From: J054 sp963850255 | GTDB taxonomy: Bacteria > Pseudomonadota > Gammaproteobacteria > Steroidobacterales > GCA-2729495 | Direction: 5' to 3' | NCBI GenBank assembly: GCA_963850255.1 | Contig: CAWKLL010000024.1 | Coordinates: 310,001-374,000 of the forward strand | Length of the DNA stretch: 64,000 nt | Shown: positions 49,940 to 59,197 of the stretch, piece after piece | Layout of the letters: each line of letters starts with the position of its first letter | How positions within the stretch are numbered: the first letter of the stretch is position 1 | The notes under the pieces: model-generated | The model's input: the letters and a program-made list of their open reading frames with translations, nothing else | What the model was told of the DNA's origin: nothing | Databases searched by the model: none | Translations under genes and position numbers: made by a program

Positions 49940-51783
49940 GTGCTTAGCGCAGGCGGTGCCAGGTAATCCTGCACCGCTACCACCAGGGTTCCCGGGCCGC
50001 CATGGGATCCAAGGCTGGGGCCGATACTGACCACCGATACGGACTCAATATCGGTGAGTTGCCGGCGCAGTAGTTGTGCCAATTTCGCTCCCTCTGCCGG
50101 CACGTCAGCATGTCCGACCAGGACTCGCTTGCGCCGATAGTGCTGCACGCGGCGGGTTATATGACGGGCCATGGCCTCAACCGTGTCGCCCCGTTTGCGG
50201 GTAGCCCGGGTGGTATGTAATTCGCCGGCCTGGTTCATTTCCAGGATCGGCGCCAGGCCCAGCAGGTCGGCGACCTTTTTCTGCCAGGCCGGCACGCGCC
50301 CGCCACGCACTGCCCAGGCCAGATCTGGCACCATGCCAAAGCTCTGGGTGCTGGTCACCGCGCGCTCCACAGCGGCCACCAATGGTGCGCCACGGTAACC
50401 GGCCCCGGCGTATTCGGCAGCGGCCATGGCTACCAGCCCCTGGCCGACGGAAACACTGCGACTGTCGATGACGATAATGTTGCTTTCGCTGCGTTGTGCG
50501 GCGTTTTGCGCGGCCTGCCAGGTACCACTGACGGCGCTCGACAAACTTACAGTGATCACTTCCGGAAAATGCGAGCCGAGAAACTCGTAGGCTCGCCGAT
50601 AGTCGCCCGGGGGTGGCTGTGAAGTCTGTGGATGGATGGGATTACTTTTCAGTTCCGCATAGAAATCGGACACCGGCAGACTGACTTTATCCAGGTAGCT
50701 GCGCTCACCAAAGTTGATTCGTAACGGCACGAAATGAATATCCAGATCTTCGTAAGCCGAGTCAGGCAGATCAGCCGCGGAATCCGTCACTATTGCCGCC
50801 CAGCGTCCATGGCGCGAAAGCGTGCGGGTTTGCTGCTGCATATCATCGGCTTTGGTGGCGCTGACCATGCCGTAGTCTCCGGCACGCCGAAAAACCTCGT
50901 CCGGTTCATTGCAGTGAATATGCACTTTCAGCTTTCTATGCGTGCCGGCTATCACCATGCTGTTGCCCATGGGTGACAGGGCTTCGCGCAACTTGCGCCG
51001 GTCAATGCGTTCGCCGCTGACCATGCATTCAGTGCAGAATCTGAACTCGAGATCTTCGCTGCCACCGAGCACGTTTTCGTCCGGTATATCGAAGGGTATT
51101 TCAATGCTTGCGTCGGCTGTGCGCAGCGAGCCACTGTGAATAAACTCTGTCATGCCTTCCAGCAACAGCACGAAACCGCTGGCGCCGGCGTCAACCACAT
51201 CGGCCTTGCGCATCGCTTCCAGTCCGAAGCGCGTGGTTTCCAGTGATTCGCGTGCCGAGACCAGCAACTCGTCCATGAAATCGGCCAGGTCGCTGACGCC
51301 CCGCTCGCGCAGTTTCGCGGCGGTCTGGGCGCAGTCCTGAATCACCGTGAGCACCGTGCCATCCAGGGGTTTGTCCAGGGCATCGCGGGCATAGGCGCTG
51401 GCTTCAATCAGCGCCGCAGAAAGTTCCTCGACGCCAACGCGCTGGTATTCGCCCAGCTGGTCAGCCATGCCTTGAAAAAACTGCGCCATGATGGCGCCCG
51501 AATTGCCGCGCGCGCCATCCAGAGCCGCGTCGGCAACCCGGATCATGACCGTGCCTGCCGATCTTGAAGGTGTTGCGGCGAGTGCCGCGCCGATTCCGCT
51601 CAGGGTCAGGGCCAGGTTAGTGCCGGTATCGCCGTCGGGTACCGGAAACACATTTATTTTGTTCAGATGCTGCCGCTCGGCAATCACCCGGCGCACGCCC
51701 GCACGCAGGGCGCGATCCAGGCGAATACCATCCAGATAGCTGATGCGAGGCCGGCGCCGTTCGCTAAATTCGGCCTCGCTCAC
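49936..51783 (-). CDS. Fused DhaL/FakA-like kinase and DegV/FakB-like protein
   Basis: 615 aa. The N-terminal DhaL-type domain (residues about 18-215) has NVFPVPDGDTGTNL and GARGNSGAIMAQFFQG, the Mg-ATP and helix elements of fatty acid kinase FakA, and a FakA-like middle region (FCTECMVSGERIDRRKLREA, LKVHIHCNEPDEV). The C-terminal DegV domain (about 330-610) has IVTDSAADLP, TSQPPPGDY and AVRGGRVPAW, the fatty-acid binding residues of FakB. This would place kinase and substrate carrier in one chain. Overlaps gspB by 4 bp. Confidence 0.85.
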   Translation of the reverse strand: MSEAEFSERRRPRISYLDGIRLDRALRAGVRRVIAERQHLNKINVFPVPDGDTGTNLALTLSGIGAALAATPSRSAGTVMIRVADAALDGARGNSGAIMAQFFQGMADQLGEYQRVGVEELSAALIEASAYARDALDKPLDGTVLTVIQDCAQTAAKLRERGVSDLADFMDELLVSARESLETTRFGLEAMRKADVVDAGASGFVLLLEGMTEFIHSGSLRTADASIEIPFDIPDENVLGGSEDLEFRFCTECMVSGERIDRRKLREALSPMGNSMVIAGTHRKLKVHIHCNEPDEVFRRAGDYGMVSATKADDMQQQTRTLSRHGRWAAIVTDSAADLPDSAYEDLDIHFVPLRINFGERSYLDKVSLPVSDFYAELKSNPIHPQTSQPPPGDYRRAYEFLGSHFPEVITVSLSSAVSGTWQAAQNAAQRSESNIIVIDSRSVSVGQGLVAMAAAEYAGAGYRGAPLVAAVERAVTSTQSFGMVPDLAWAVRGGRVPAWQKKVADLLGLAPILEMNQAGELHTTRATRKRGDTVEAMARHITRRVQHYRRKRVLVGHADVPAEGAKLAQLLRRQLTDIESVSVVSIGPSLGSHGGPGTLVVAVQDYLAPPALST

Positions 51784-52442
51784 TCGCGCTCCAGGGTGAA
51801 GCGCTGCCCCTGGTGAGTCAGGATGACGCCGCCGGCATCGATGGACTCTATTTGCGGGCCTTCCTTGAGTTGTTCGCCTTCGCGATACTTTTGCATGTTG
51901 ATGAACACAAAGCGTTCGGCCGGAACAGGACTATAGACATGCATATCGAGACGCAGCGAATTCATCTCCAGGGCCCCGTCGAGTACCAGCTGTCGCATGC
52001 TGGGCAGCCCGCCGCTGGCGGCGGTGCTGTCAACCATGGCCGATGGCGGGCTGGTCGCAGCGATGACTGGGGCGGGTTTCGCAAAGCTTGCAGCAGGGCT
52101 GGCCGGGCCGGGTGACTGTGCGGGGGTTGCGGGCATGACTTCGCGCGCCAGAGGGCGCACGGTCGGCGCAGGCCGGGCCGATGGTGCCATGCGTGCCGGA
52201 CTGACCGGGCTGGCCGGTAAAGTGACCGCGGCCGATGTTTCCGGCGACGGTGTATTGCCGTCGGCACGAAACAACAAGACCAACAGCAGCAGGGCATTAA
52301 TGACCAGTACCGCGCCGAGTATGGGTAACCAGATTCGGCTGCGTGCTGGCCCGGCCTTGTAGCGCGCGGCGGTTACATCCGGCGTGTCTTTTTTCTGGCG
52401 CTCGTTCTCGCTTTTGCGCAATGCATCGAGGATAAAAGACAT
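51780..52442 (-). CDS. gspB: GspB-like general secretion pathway protein
   Basis: 220 aa. N-terminal MSFILDALRKSENERQ, one membrane helix (residues about 37-58), a Pro/Ala-rich linker and the C-terminal GspB beta domain (SLRLDMHVYSPVPAERFVFI, RFTLE). Partners GspA in type II secretion assembly. Follows gspA directly (2 bp). Confidence 0.9.
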   Translation of the reverse strand: MSFILDALRKSENERQKKDTPDVTAARYKAGPARSRIWLPILGAVLVINALLLLVLLFRADGNTPSPETSAAVTLPASPVSPARMAPSARPAPTVRPLAREVMPATPAQSPGPASPAASFAKPAPVIAATSPPSAMVDSTAASGGLPSMRQLVLDGALEMNSLRLDMHVYSPVPAERFVFINMQKYREGEQLKEGPQIESIDAGGVILTHQGQRFTLERE

Positions 52443-52444
52443 GT

Positions 52445-54106
52445 CTAGTTGGCCCGCACCAGTCGTGGCCGGTTCATCGCGCCCAGGTCCGTATTCATGG
52501 CGATCTGAGTTTGTTGCCCGACCAGGCCGTCTACGTTCAGGCGCCGATCTCGCTGGTATTGACGCACGCGTTCTTCCAGCGCCTCGTCAAACAGCTCAGA
52601 GTCCAGCGGTGATGCCGGCTGGCCCTGGATAGCTGACAGGCTCGAGCGTATCCAGGGAATATTCGCATCGCGCATGCCGGGAAAATAGGATTTCACTTCG
52701 CCGGTTTCCGGTCGCCAGACCAGCAGATACTCACCGAACCAGTAACGACCTAGCTCTGCGGTGGGAATCCGATACTCCTGCTGGCCGATGGCCAGAATCG
52801 CCTGTTCGTCGTCGAGACCGGCCAGCACCAGCTGATGCTCGTTGCTGCCTGAATCGCGCAGGGTCAAGATCACCGGTCGGTCGAGGCTGCGTACCTGCGA
52901 CAGTGAGCCGCGCTGGAACAGGCAGTAGAGCTTGTGGGCCTCAGCCTGCTTGCAGGCGCGCATCGGTCCGCGGTCGTAGTCGATGCCCCACAGACTGAAT
53001 AGCGTGGCGAAGGCCTGGTCGGTGCCGGTTTCGCCGACGCCACCGGCTAATAGCTTGTCCAGTTGCGCTGAGTCGTCGACTACCGACCGGGAAGCAGCCA
53101 CTGGTGCAGTGGCGAGCACGGGCGAGGGTTGCGGGCGGTCACTGATGCTTATGCTTGTCTGTTCGGTTGCGGTCGAGGTTGCGGGGGGCTGGGCCGGTGG
53201 TCCGGCGTCCGGCAGCAGCAACAAGCCGGCGATCAGCAGTGCCGCGACGCCGGCGCCTGCGGCCAGCCATGCAGCCCAGGGCGGGATCAGTGAGCTGGGC
53301 CGGTCATAAACTTCCGCCGCGGCGCCACGTACCAGTTCCGCAGATACCTGGTGCGTCTCGCGGGTGAAGGCGCCGAGCAGCGCACGATCAGCAATTACAT
53401 TGATCATGCGTGGAATGCCATGGGCCAGTCGGTATAACTCACGCTTGGCTTTGGCCGTGAAAATTTCACCGACTGCACCGGCTACCTTCAGACGATGTTC
53501 GATGTAGGCGACGGCTTCTTCGCGATTCAGCGGCTGCAGGTGGTAACGCCCGGTAATGCGTTGTGCCAGCTGACGCATATCATTGCGCGACAACAGCTCG
53601 CGCAATTCAGGCTGGCCGATCAGAATTATCTGCAGCAACTTTTGCTTGGTGGTTTCCAGGTTGGTCAACAACCGCACCTGTTCCAGTACGTCAACGCGCA
53701 GATTCTGAGCTTCGTCAACAATCAGAATGGTTCGCCGCCCGCGACCGTGATTGCGCAGCAGGAAAGCATTCAACACCGTGGTCAGGGCCTTGATGCTATC
53801 GGCCTTCTCGGGCAGGGCTACGCCGAGTTCTTCGCAAATGGCGCTGAGAAACTCGACCCGCGACAACTGCGGGTTAAGTATCAGTGCGACGTCGGCGCTT
53901 TCCGGCAATTGCTGCAATAGGCTGCGCACCAGCGTGGTTTTGCCGGTGCCGACCTCGCCGGTCAGCTGAATAAAGCCGCCGCCTTCCTTGACGCCATAAA
54001 TCAGGTGGGCGAGCCCCTCCGTATGCCGCTCGCTCATAAACAGATAACGAGGGTCAGGGGCTATGGAAAAAGGCTTCTCGTTGAGTCCGAAGAAGCTGCT
54101 GTACAT
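52445..54106 (-). CDS. gspA: ExeA/GspA-like AAA ATPase with peptidoglycan-binding domain
   Basis: 553 aa. N-terminal MYSSFFGLNEKPFSIAPDPR, AAA ATPase with Walker A GEVGTGKTT and Walker B ILIVDEAQNL, a membrane helix at about residues 278-298 (AAWLAAGAGVAALLIAGLLL), and a C-terminal peptidoglycan-binding domain (LNVDGLVGQQTQIAMNTDLG). GspA with GspB remodels peptidoglycan for the secretin of type II secretion. No other gsp gene is in the window. Confidence 0.9.
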   Translation of the reverse strand: MYSSFFGLNEKPFSIAPDPRYLFMSERHTEGLAHLIYGVKEGGGFIQLTGEVGTGKTTLVRSLLQQLPESADVALILNPQLSRVEFLSAICEELGVALPEKADSIKALTTVLNAFLLRNHGRGRRTILIVDEAQNLRVDVLEQVRLLTNLETTKQKLLQIILIGQPELRELLSRNDMRQLAQRITGRYHLQPLNREEAVAYIEHRLKVAGAVGEIFTAKAKRELYRLAHGIPRMINVIADRALLGAFTRETHQVSAELVRGAAAEVYDRPSSLIPPWAAWLAAGAGVAALLIAGLLLLPDAGPPAQPPATSTATEQTSISISDRPQPSPVLATAPVAASRSVVDDSAQLDKLLAGGVGETGTDQAFATLFSLWGIDYDRGPMRACKQAEAHKLYCLFQRGSLSQVRSLDRPVILTLRDSGSNEHQLVLAGLDDEQAILAIGQQEYRIPTAELGRYWFGEYLLVWRPETGEVKSYFPGMRDANIPWIRSSLSAIQGQPASPLDSELFDEALEERVRQYQRDRRLNVDGLVGQQTQIAMNTDLGAMNRPRLVRAN

Positions 54107-54158
54107 CTTCTCGCTGACTGGCTCAGATTGCCGCTATTCTAGCAAGACATTGGCAAAG

Positions 54159-55049
54159 TCAGTGGTCGCGCGCCGCGATATAGCGTGCCAGCCAGATCAG
54201 GCTGTCGGCCTTGTCACCAAAATGCGCCAGCGCGGCGAGCGCTTCGTCGAGCAGATCTGCCACGCGCTGGTGTGCATGAGGCATGCCGAACAGCGCGGGA
54301 TAGGTGGCTTTTGAGCGGGCAATGTCTGCGCCCTGCTGTTTACCGATGATTTCGGTCTCACCTTCGATGTCGAGAATGTCGTCGCGAATCTGGAAGGCTA
54401 CGCCAATGCGATCAGAGAACAGTTCCAGGGCCTGATGACCCGTTGCGTCGACCACGGGCGGGCAATTGGCCGCCGACAAAATACAGGCGCGCAGCAGGCG
54501 GCCGGTTTTGAGACGGTACATATGTTCCAGTTCGGCCGCTTCCAGGGTCTTGCCCTCAGCCGCCAGGTCGATGGCCTGACCGCCCGTCATGCCCTCTGAT
54601 CCGCAGGCATCGGCCAGGATACGCACCAGGCTGACCTGCGAGGCCGGGTGATCGATCAGCGCAGGGGCCGTGGCCAGTACCTGGAAGGCCAGCGGCTGCA
54701 GTGCGTCGGCGGCCAGGATGGCGGTGGCCTCGTCGTAGGCTTTATGCGTGGTGGGTCGGCCGCGGCGCAAATCGTCGTCATCCATGGCCGGCAAATCATC
54801 ATGCACCAGGGAAAAGGCGTGCATCAGTTCGATGGCCACCGCCGGCGCGTCCAGCACCTCAGGATCGGTGCCAAGAATTTCACCCGTGGCATAGACCAGT
54901 AGCGGGCGAATGCGCTTGCCGCCGCCGAGTACCGAGTAGCGCATCGCCTCATGCAGCTTCGACGGGGGAATTTCCACCCCGGGCAGCCAGTGGTCCAGGG
55001 CGCGTTCCACACGTTCCTGATAGCTTTGAATACGGTCTTCGAAACTCAT
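54159..55049 (-). CDS. ispA: Polyprenyl diphosphate synthase, IspA-like
   Basis: 296 aa from the ATG at 55049. First Asp-rich motif LVHDDLPAMDDDDLRRGRPT and second FQIRDDILDIEGE, with GGKRIRPLL, the standard farnesyl diphosphate synthase set. Chain-length residues before DDxxD fit farnesyl synthase, but this is inferred. Divergent from mvaD across 116 bp. Not linked to dxs or xseB. Confidence 0.92.
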   Translation of the reverse strand: MSFEDRIQSYQERVERALDHWLPGVEIPPSKLHEAMRYSVLGGGKRIRPLLVYATGEILGTDPEVLDAPAVAIELMHAFSLVHDDLPAMDDDDLRRGRPTTHKAYDEATAILAADALQPLAFQVLATAPALIDHPASQVSLVRILADACGSEGMTGGQAIDLAAEGKTLEAAELEHMYRLKTGRLLRACILSAANCPPVVDATGHQALELFSDRIGVAFQIRDDILDIEGETEIIGKQQGADIARSKATYPALFGMPHAHQRVADLLDEALAALAHFGDKADSLIWLARYIAARDH

Positions 55050-55130
55050 GCGCGGATCCCATCGCGCCAATTGAGCGGCAAGGATAGTGCCTTGAGCAGG
55101 CCGCGCCAAACCGAAACGGTTCGAGCGGCC

Positions 55131-55136
55131 TATAAT
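55131..55136 (+). promoter_or_regulatory. Candidate -10 box of mvaD
   Basis: A perfect TATAAT lies 30 bp before the mvaD ATG. The -35 position at 17-bp spacing reads AAACCG, a poor match, so the promoter may need an activator or be weak. Confidence 0.35.
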
Positions 55137-55165
55137 GCCGCCCAGCGAAACCACCGGGCTCACTC

Positions 55166-56146
55166 ATGGCCAAGCAGTGCGCGACGGCTACCGCACATCC
55201 CAATGTCGCCCTGATCAAGTATTGGGGCAAACGCGCCGGCGGCGATAACCTGCCGGCCGTGGGTTCGCTGTCGATAACGCTCGGCGCCATGCAGACGCGT
55301 ACCCAGGTGTGTTTCGATACCAGCCTTGAGGCCGACCAGCTGCTGCTGGATGGTCAGGCGGTGCCTGGTGAGCAGGCACGCCTGGTGGCCTGCCTGGATG
55401 CGTTGCGACGGCTGGCAGGGCAACAGCAATTTGCCCGTGTTGAATCGCGCAACGACTTTCCCACCGGCGCCGGTCTGGCTTCCTCGGCTTCGGGCTATGC
55501 CGCGCTGGTGGTCGCCGGCGGCGCGGCCCTGGGTCTGGAACCCGACGATCCGCGCCTGGCCTCCGTCGCGCGTATCGGATCGGGTTCCGCACCGCGCTCC
55601 TTGTTCGGCGGCTTTGCCGTGTTGCGCAATGTCGCCGACGGGACCCGCTGTGAGCAATTGCTGGAGGCGAGCAGCTGGCCGCTGGATATCGTCGTTGCTG
55701 TAACCAGCGAAGCCGGTAAGTCAGTAAGCTCGCGCGATGGCATGCAGCAAAGTGCGCGCACCTCGCCTTTCTATCCGGCCTGGATAGACAGCCATGCACA
55801 GGATATGGCCGCCGCAGAACAGGCCGTGCTGAGCCAGGACTTTGAACAGCTGGCTGAACTCAGTGAGCACAGCTGTTTGAAAATGCACGCCGTGATGATG
55901 TGTACGCGGCCGCCGCTGATGTATTGGTCGGCGGCCACCTTTGCCTGCATCCTGGAGATTCAGGCCATGCGCCGAGAAGGTTTGCCGGTGTTCTTCACCA
56001 TTGATGCAGGTCCGCAGGTCAAAGCCGTTTGCCTGCCCGACGCCACCGCAGCCGTAAGCAGCCGCTTGGCGGATTTGCCCGGCGTGCGCCGCCTGATTCC
56101 CGGCGGTCTGGGCGGCGGGCCGACAATTATTGCTAACGATGCTTGA
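55166..56146 (+). CDS. mvaD: Diphosphomevalonate decarboxylase
   Basis: 326 aa GHMP-family enzyme making isopentenyl diphosphate from diphosphomevalonate. NVALIKYWGKR, GAGLASSASGYAAL, RIGSGSAPRSLFGGF, and TIDAGPQVK, with the catalytic Asp in that motif; family members usually have GSGSACRS and FTFDAGPN, so two motifs are slightly altered. Adjacent PMK gene overlaps by 8 bp. Divergent from ispA. Confidence 0.92.
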   Translation: MAKQCATATAHPNVALIKYWGKRAGGDNLPAVGSLSITLGAMQTRTQVCFDTSLEADQLLLDGQAVPGEQARLVACLDALRRLAGQQQFARVESRNDFPTGAGLASSASGYAALVVAGGAALGLEPDDPRLASVARIGSGSAPRSLFGGFAVLRNVADGTRCEQLLEASSWPLDIVVAVTSEAGKSVSSRDGMQQSARTSPFYPAWIDSHAQDMAAAEQAVLSQDFEQLAELSEHSCLKMHAVMMCTRPPLMYWSAATFACILEIQAMRREGLPVFFTIDAGPQVKAVCLPDATAAVSSRLADLPGVRRLIPGGLGGGPTIIANDA

Positions 56147-57167
56147 GGCTGCGGCCCCCGGAAAACTGCTGTTGAGTGGTGAGTACGCCGTGTTACGCGG
56201 CGCACCCGCCGTTTGCGTGTCCGTCGACGTATCGGCGCGGGTTCGAATCGAAAGCCGGCCGGGTCCTTCACTGTTGCATGACGGTCGCAGTGATCGGCAA
56301 TTTCCATTTCACTGGCAACCCGCGAGCGGTCTTGAATGGCTGGCCGGGGATCCGGGCGAGCCCGGCAGCCTGCCGGCATCCGTTTGGCACACCCTGGCTG
56401 AGCATTGGCCCGCAGCAAGTTGCGCCGAGGGGCTGATGATTAGTTTGTTGAGTGACGAGTTCTCGGCGGGCGAGCGCGGCAAGTTTGGGCTGGGGTCCAG
56501 CGCGGCGTTGACCGTGGCCCTGGTGGGCGCCATGACCCAGGTGCTGGGCAAATCCGCTTCCCTGGACGAGCTTGCGCGTCTGGCCTGCCTGGCCCATCGC
56601 CGCTTTCAATCGGGCCGCGGCAGTGGCGCCGATGTCCTGACAGCCGTGTTTGGCCAGCTGCTGACGGTTGATAGTCGCGGTGATCTGCCGGTCGCCGAGC
56701 CGCTTGCCTGGCCGAAGGGTTTGCAGATTGTTGTGGTCTGGTCGGGCCAGTCTGCTTCGACCCCGCGCTTGATCCAGGCGTTCGAGCATTTGGCCGGCCA
56801 GAGCCGCGCGGCGCCGCTACTCCGGCAACTGGAGCTGGCAGCCCGGCGCGCATCAGCGGCCTGGCGGGACGGCGAGCCTGGCGAAATTCTGGCTGCCAGT
56901 CAGCACTACGCCGCTTGTCTGCAGCGACTCGATGAAGCCGGGAATATCGGTATTCTGACTGCCGAGCATCGTGCACTGGCCGGGCTTAGTGACGCCTGCG
57001 GCGCAGTCTATAAGACTTCTGGTGCCGGCGGCGGCGATCTGGGCTTTGCCCTGACGGCGGATCCGGCCGTGGCGCAGCGATTGCGCAGGGACTTCTCCGT
57101 GGCGGGGTTCCAGGTGCTTGATCGGCAGCTTGGGGTGGCCGGGCTGAGCGTTAGCGGTCGGCCCTGA
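56139..57167 (+). CDS. Phosphomevalonate kinase
   Basis: 342 aa GHMP kinase. AAPGKLLLSGEYAVLRGAPA at the start, FGLGSSAALTVALV ATP loop, VVVWSGQSASTPRLIQAFEH, and KTSGAGGGDLGFAL; these last two match staphylococcal phosphomevalonate kinase better than mevalonate kinase. The start is the ATG at 56139, inside the mvaD end. Mevalonate kinase itself is not in the window. Confidence 0.88.
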   Translation: MLEAAAPGKLLLSGEYAVLRGAPAVCVSVDVSARVRIESRPGPSLLHDGRSDRQFPFHWQPASGLEWLAGDPGEPGSLPASVWHTLAEHWPAASCAEGLMISLLSDEFSAGERGKFGLGSSAALTVALVGAMTQVLGKSASLDELARLACLAHRRFQSGRGSGADVLTAVFGQLLTVDSRGDLPVAEPLAWPKGLQIVVVWSGQSASTPRLIQAFEHLAGQSRAAPLLRQLELAARRASAAWRDGEPGEILAASQHYAACLQRLDEAGNIGILTAEHRALAGLSDACGAVYKTSGAGGGDLGFALTADPAVAQRLRRDFSVAGFQVLDRQLGVAGLSVSGRP

Positions 57168-57169
57168 GC

Positions 57170-58636
57170 CTATTGCACGTAGCGGTAGTACTCGATACCG
57201 GCATCAGAGAATCGCGGGTTGGCATCACTGCCTACCCGGTCGATGATGAATTCGTTATGTGGCTGGTACGTCAATTCACCGGTCTCGCCATGATCTCGTA
57301 ATGCCAAGTATTGATCATGACTAAGGTCGATGCAGGGCGCGAGAGACTCGCGTAAATGAATACGTTTGGCGGCGGCTTCCCAGCCGGGTATTACGCGCAG
57401 CGGAATGGCATCGGCGGCGTCGCCGCTGCCATAGCCCAGCAGCAATAATTCTCGACCATCCAGGTCGACCCCGCTCTCGGCGGCTTCGCTCAGGCCGGCG
57501 GCAAGCCAGGCGGGCAGGGCGCCGGTATACAGGTTGCCCAGTTCGCGCATGCATTCGCTGCCCAGCCTGGTTTTATCGCCAACCACGCGCTGAAATGTTT
57601 CGGTCTTGCGGAAATACCGCATGGCTTTGCCGGCCAGCGGGAACACGTCATCGCAGATTTTCTCACGCACGCCGAATTCGGCCAGCAGCGGGGATTCGAG
57701 CAATTCAGACAATACCGCTTCAGCAGATACTCCGGCCTGTTCACAATAGCCTGCCAGTTCCGCCTGATCACTGGCGGTGCCCTGGGCGAGGGCGAACAGG
57801 TAGGCCATGCTCCAGCCGGTCTCCGGCATACGATGATAGGGTCGGTGCATGAATACCGCATCCAGCGAACGCAGGTACTCGGCGCCGTTGATGCGCCGAC
57901 GGCTATACATATCTTCCAGCGCTCGCTGCATTTCGTCGACGTAGCAACCGGTCGAATATTTGCCGTTGAAGACCGGAATATCGACGAAGTCCACGCTGGC
58001 AGCAGTGCCGTTGCGGTTTATCAGCGGCTTGCGAAAATCGACGCCGCGATAGTCTGAGGCAGTACCTGCTTCGGCAAGATCTGCGCTGGCAATACGCGGT
58101 TCGGATTCCAGCAGCAGGGCAACAGCGCCGGCGCCCTGGGTTGGTTCGCCGCTGCTGCCGCGTGCATACAGTGCTTTGTCGGCACAGACAACGATGGCCA
58201 GTTTGCCGCGCCCGTCGGAGGATAAAAAACGCAGCGCGTTCTTGATACCGTAAACCCCGCCCAGGCAGGCGTGCTTGAACTCGGGTACTTCGCAGTGCCG
58301 CGATAACGGCGGGCTGCCCTGTTCGCGCAGAGCGCTGTCTACCATGCCCTTAATGATGATTGCGCCGGCTGAATTATCGGTGCTCGACTCGGTGCCGAGG
58401 GCCAGATAGCGAACCTGGCTGGTGTCGACGTCGTACTGGCGGATCAGCCGCAGGACTGCATTGGCGGCCATGGTGTACACGCTCTGTCCCGGCCCAAGCA
58501 GGCGAAAACCCGATCCCACCACCTGGGTAATTTTTTCGGGTTCGGTACCGGTCCAGTCGCACCAGGCCTTGAGATCGACTCGATAAGGCGGCAGATAGAG
58601 TGCCAGTCCGCTGATGCCCGGGGCAGGTGCATTCAT
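57170..58636 (-). CDS. mvaS: Hydroxymethylglutaryl-CoA synthase
   Basis: 488 aa. Condenses acetyl-CoA with acetoacetyl-CoA. The catalytic Glu83 (ALGTESSTDNS), Cys124 (FKHACLGGVYGIKNA) and His264 (FMHRPYHRMPETGW) are all present. Slightly longer than typical bacterial enzymes (about 390 aa), with a C-terminal extension. Converges on PMK with a 2 bp gap. Confidence 0.93.
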   Translation of the reverse strand: MNAPAPGISGLALYLPPYRVDLKAWCDWTGTEPEKITQVVGSGFRLLGPGQSVYTMAANAVLRLIRQYDVDTSQVRYLALGTESSTDNSAGAIIIKGMVDSALREQGSPPLSRHCEVPEFKHACLGGVYGIKNALRFLSSDGRGKLAIVVCADKALYARGSSGEPTQGAGAVALLLESEPRIASADLAEAGTASDYRGVDFRKPLINRNGTAASVDFVDIPVFNGKYSTGCYVDEMQRALEDMYSRRRINGAEYLRSLDAVFMHRPYHRMPETGWSMAYLFALAQGTASDQAELAGYCEQAGVSAEAVLSELLESPLLAEFGVREKICDDVFPLAGKAMRYFRKTETFQRVVGDKTRLGSECMRELGNLYTGALPAWLAAGLSEAAESGVDLDGRELLLLGYGSGDAADAIPLRVIPGWEAAAKRIHLRESLAPCIDLSHDQYLALRDHGETGELTYQPHNEFIIDRVGSDANPRFSDAGIEYYRYVQ

Positions 58637-58665
58637 AAATTCGCGCGCGGTCGTTCGCCGACCGC

Positions 58666-59166
58666 TTACTCCACCGTGATGGTGATGGTCTCGGAAACGA
58701 CCGGCGGTTCATGGGGCACGTGGTTGCCGTCGCCCATGACCAGCTGCAATGTATGGGTCCCGGCGGGAAGCTCTACAGTGGTCTCTGTCTGGCCCATGCC
58801 GAAATGTCGGTGACTGTCGTCTTTGGGTACCGGCATCGTCGGGTCGGCAAGCTGAGCATTAATCAGCAGGTGATGGTGGCCCGTCGAAGCACTCATATCG
58901 CCTGCAGGGACCACGGCCATACCGCTGATGCCGAACTTGACGGTCAGGGGTGAACCGAGCGTCGCGCCGTTCGCCGGGGTAATGAAAAATACGCTGGCGC
59001 CCGGTGGTGACTCGGTGCGCGGCATGGCCCCGGTAGCAGCGGGCGGATTTTCGCCGGCCTGTTGCGGCTGCGAGTCATCGCCATCGCAGGCCTGCAGGAA
59101 AACCGCAAGGAGACTGACCAGCGCCAGGCTGGACCAGCGTCGTATAAACGCAAATCTTGATTTCAT
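58666..59166 (-). CDS. DUF4399 lipoprotein
   Basis: 166 aa from the ATG at 59166. Lipobox LQAC after a signal peptide, a Pro/Glu linker, then a DUF4399 domain with the characteristic STGHHHLLINAQL and DSHRHFGMGQTETTVELPAG. His-rich, so metal binding is possible; function unknown. Lies between HMG-CoA synthase and the acyl-CoA dehydrogenase. Confidence 0.85.
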   Translation of the reverse strand: MKSRFAFIRRWSSLALVSLLAVFLQACDGDDSQPQQAGENPPAATGAMPRTESPPGASVFFITPANGATLGSPLTVKFGISGMAVVPAGDMSASTGHHHLLINAQLADPTMPVPKDDSHRHFGMGQTETTVELPAGTHTLQLVMGDGNHVPHEPPVVSETITITVE

Positions 59167-59197
59167 TCCGGAATGGTAGCGCACCCTCAGCAGGGTG

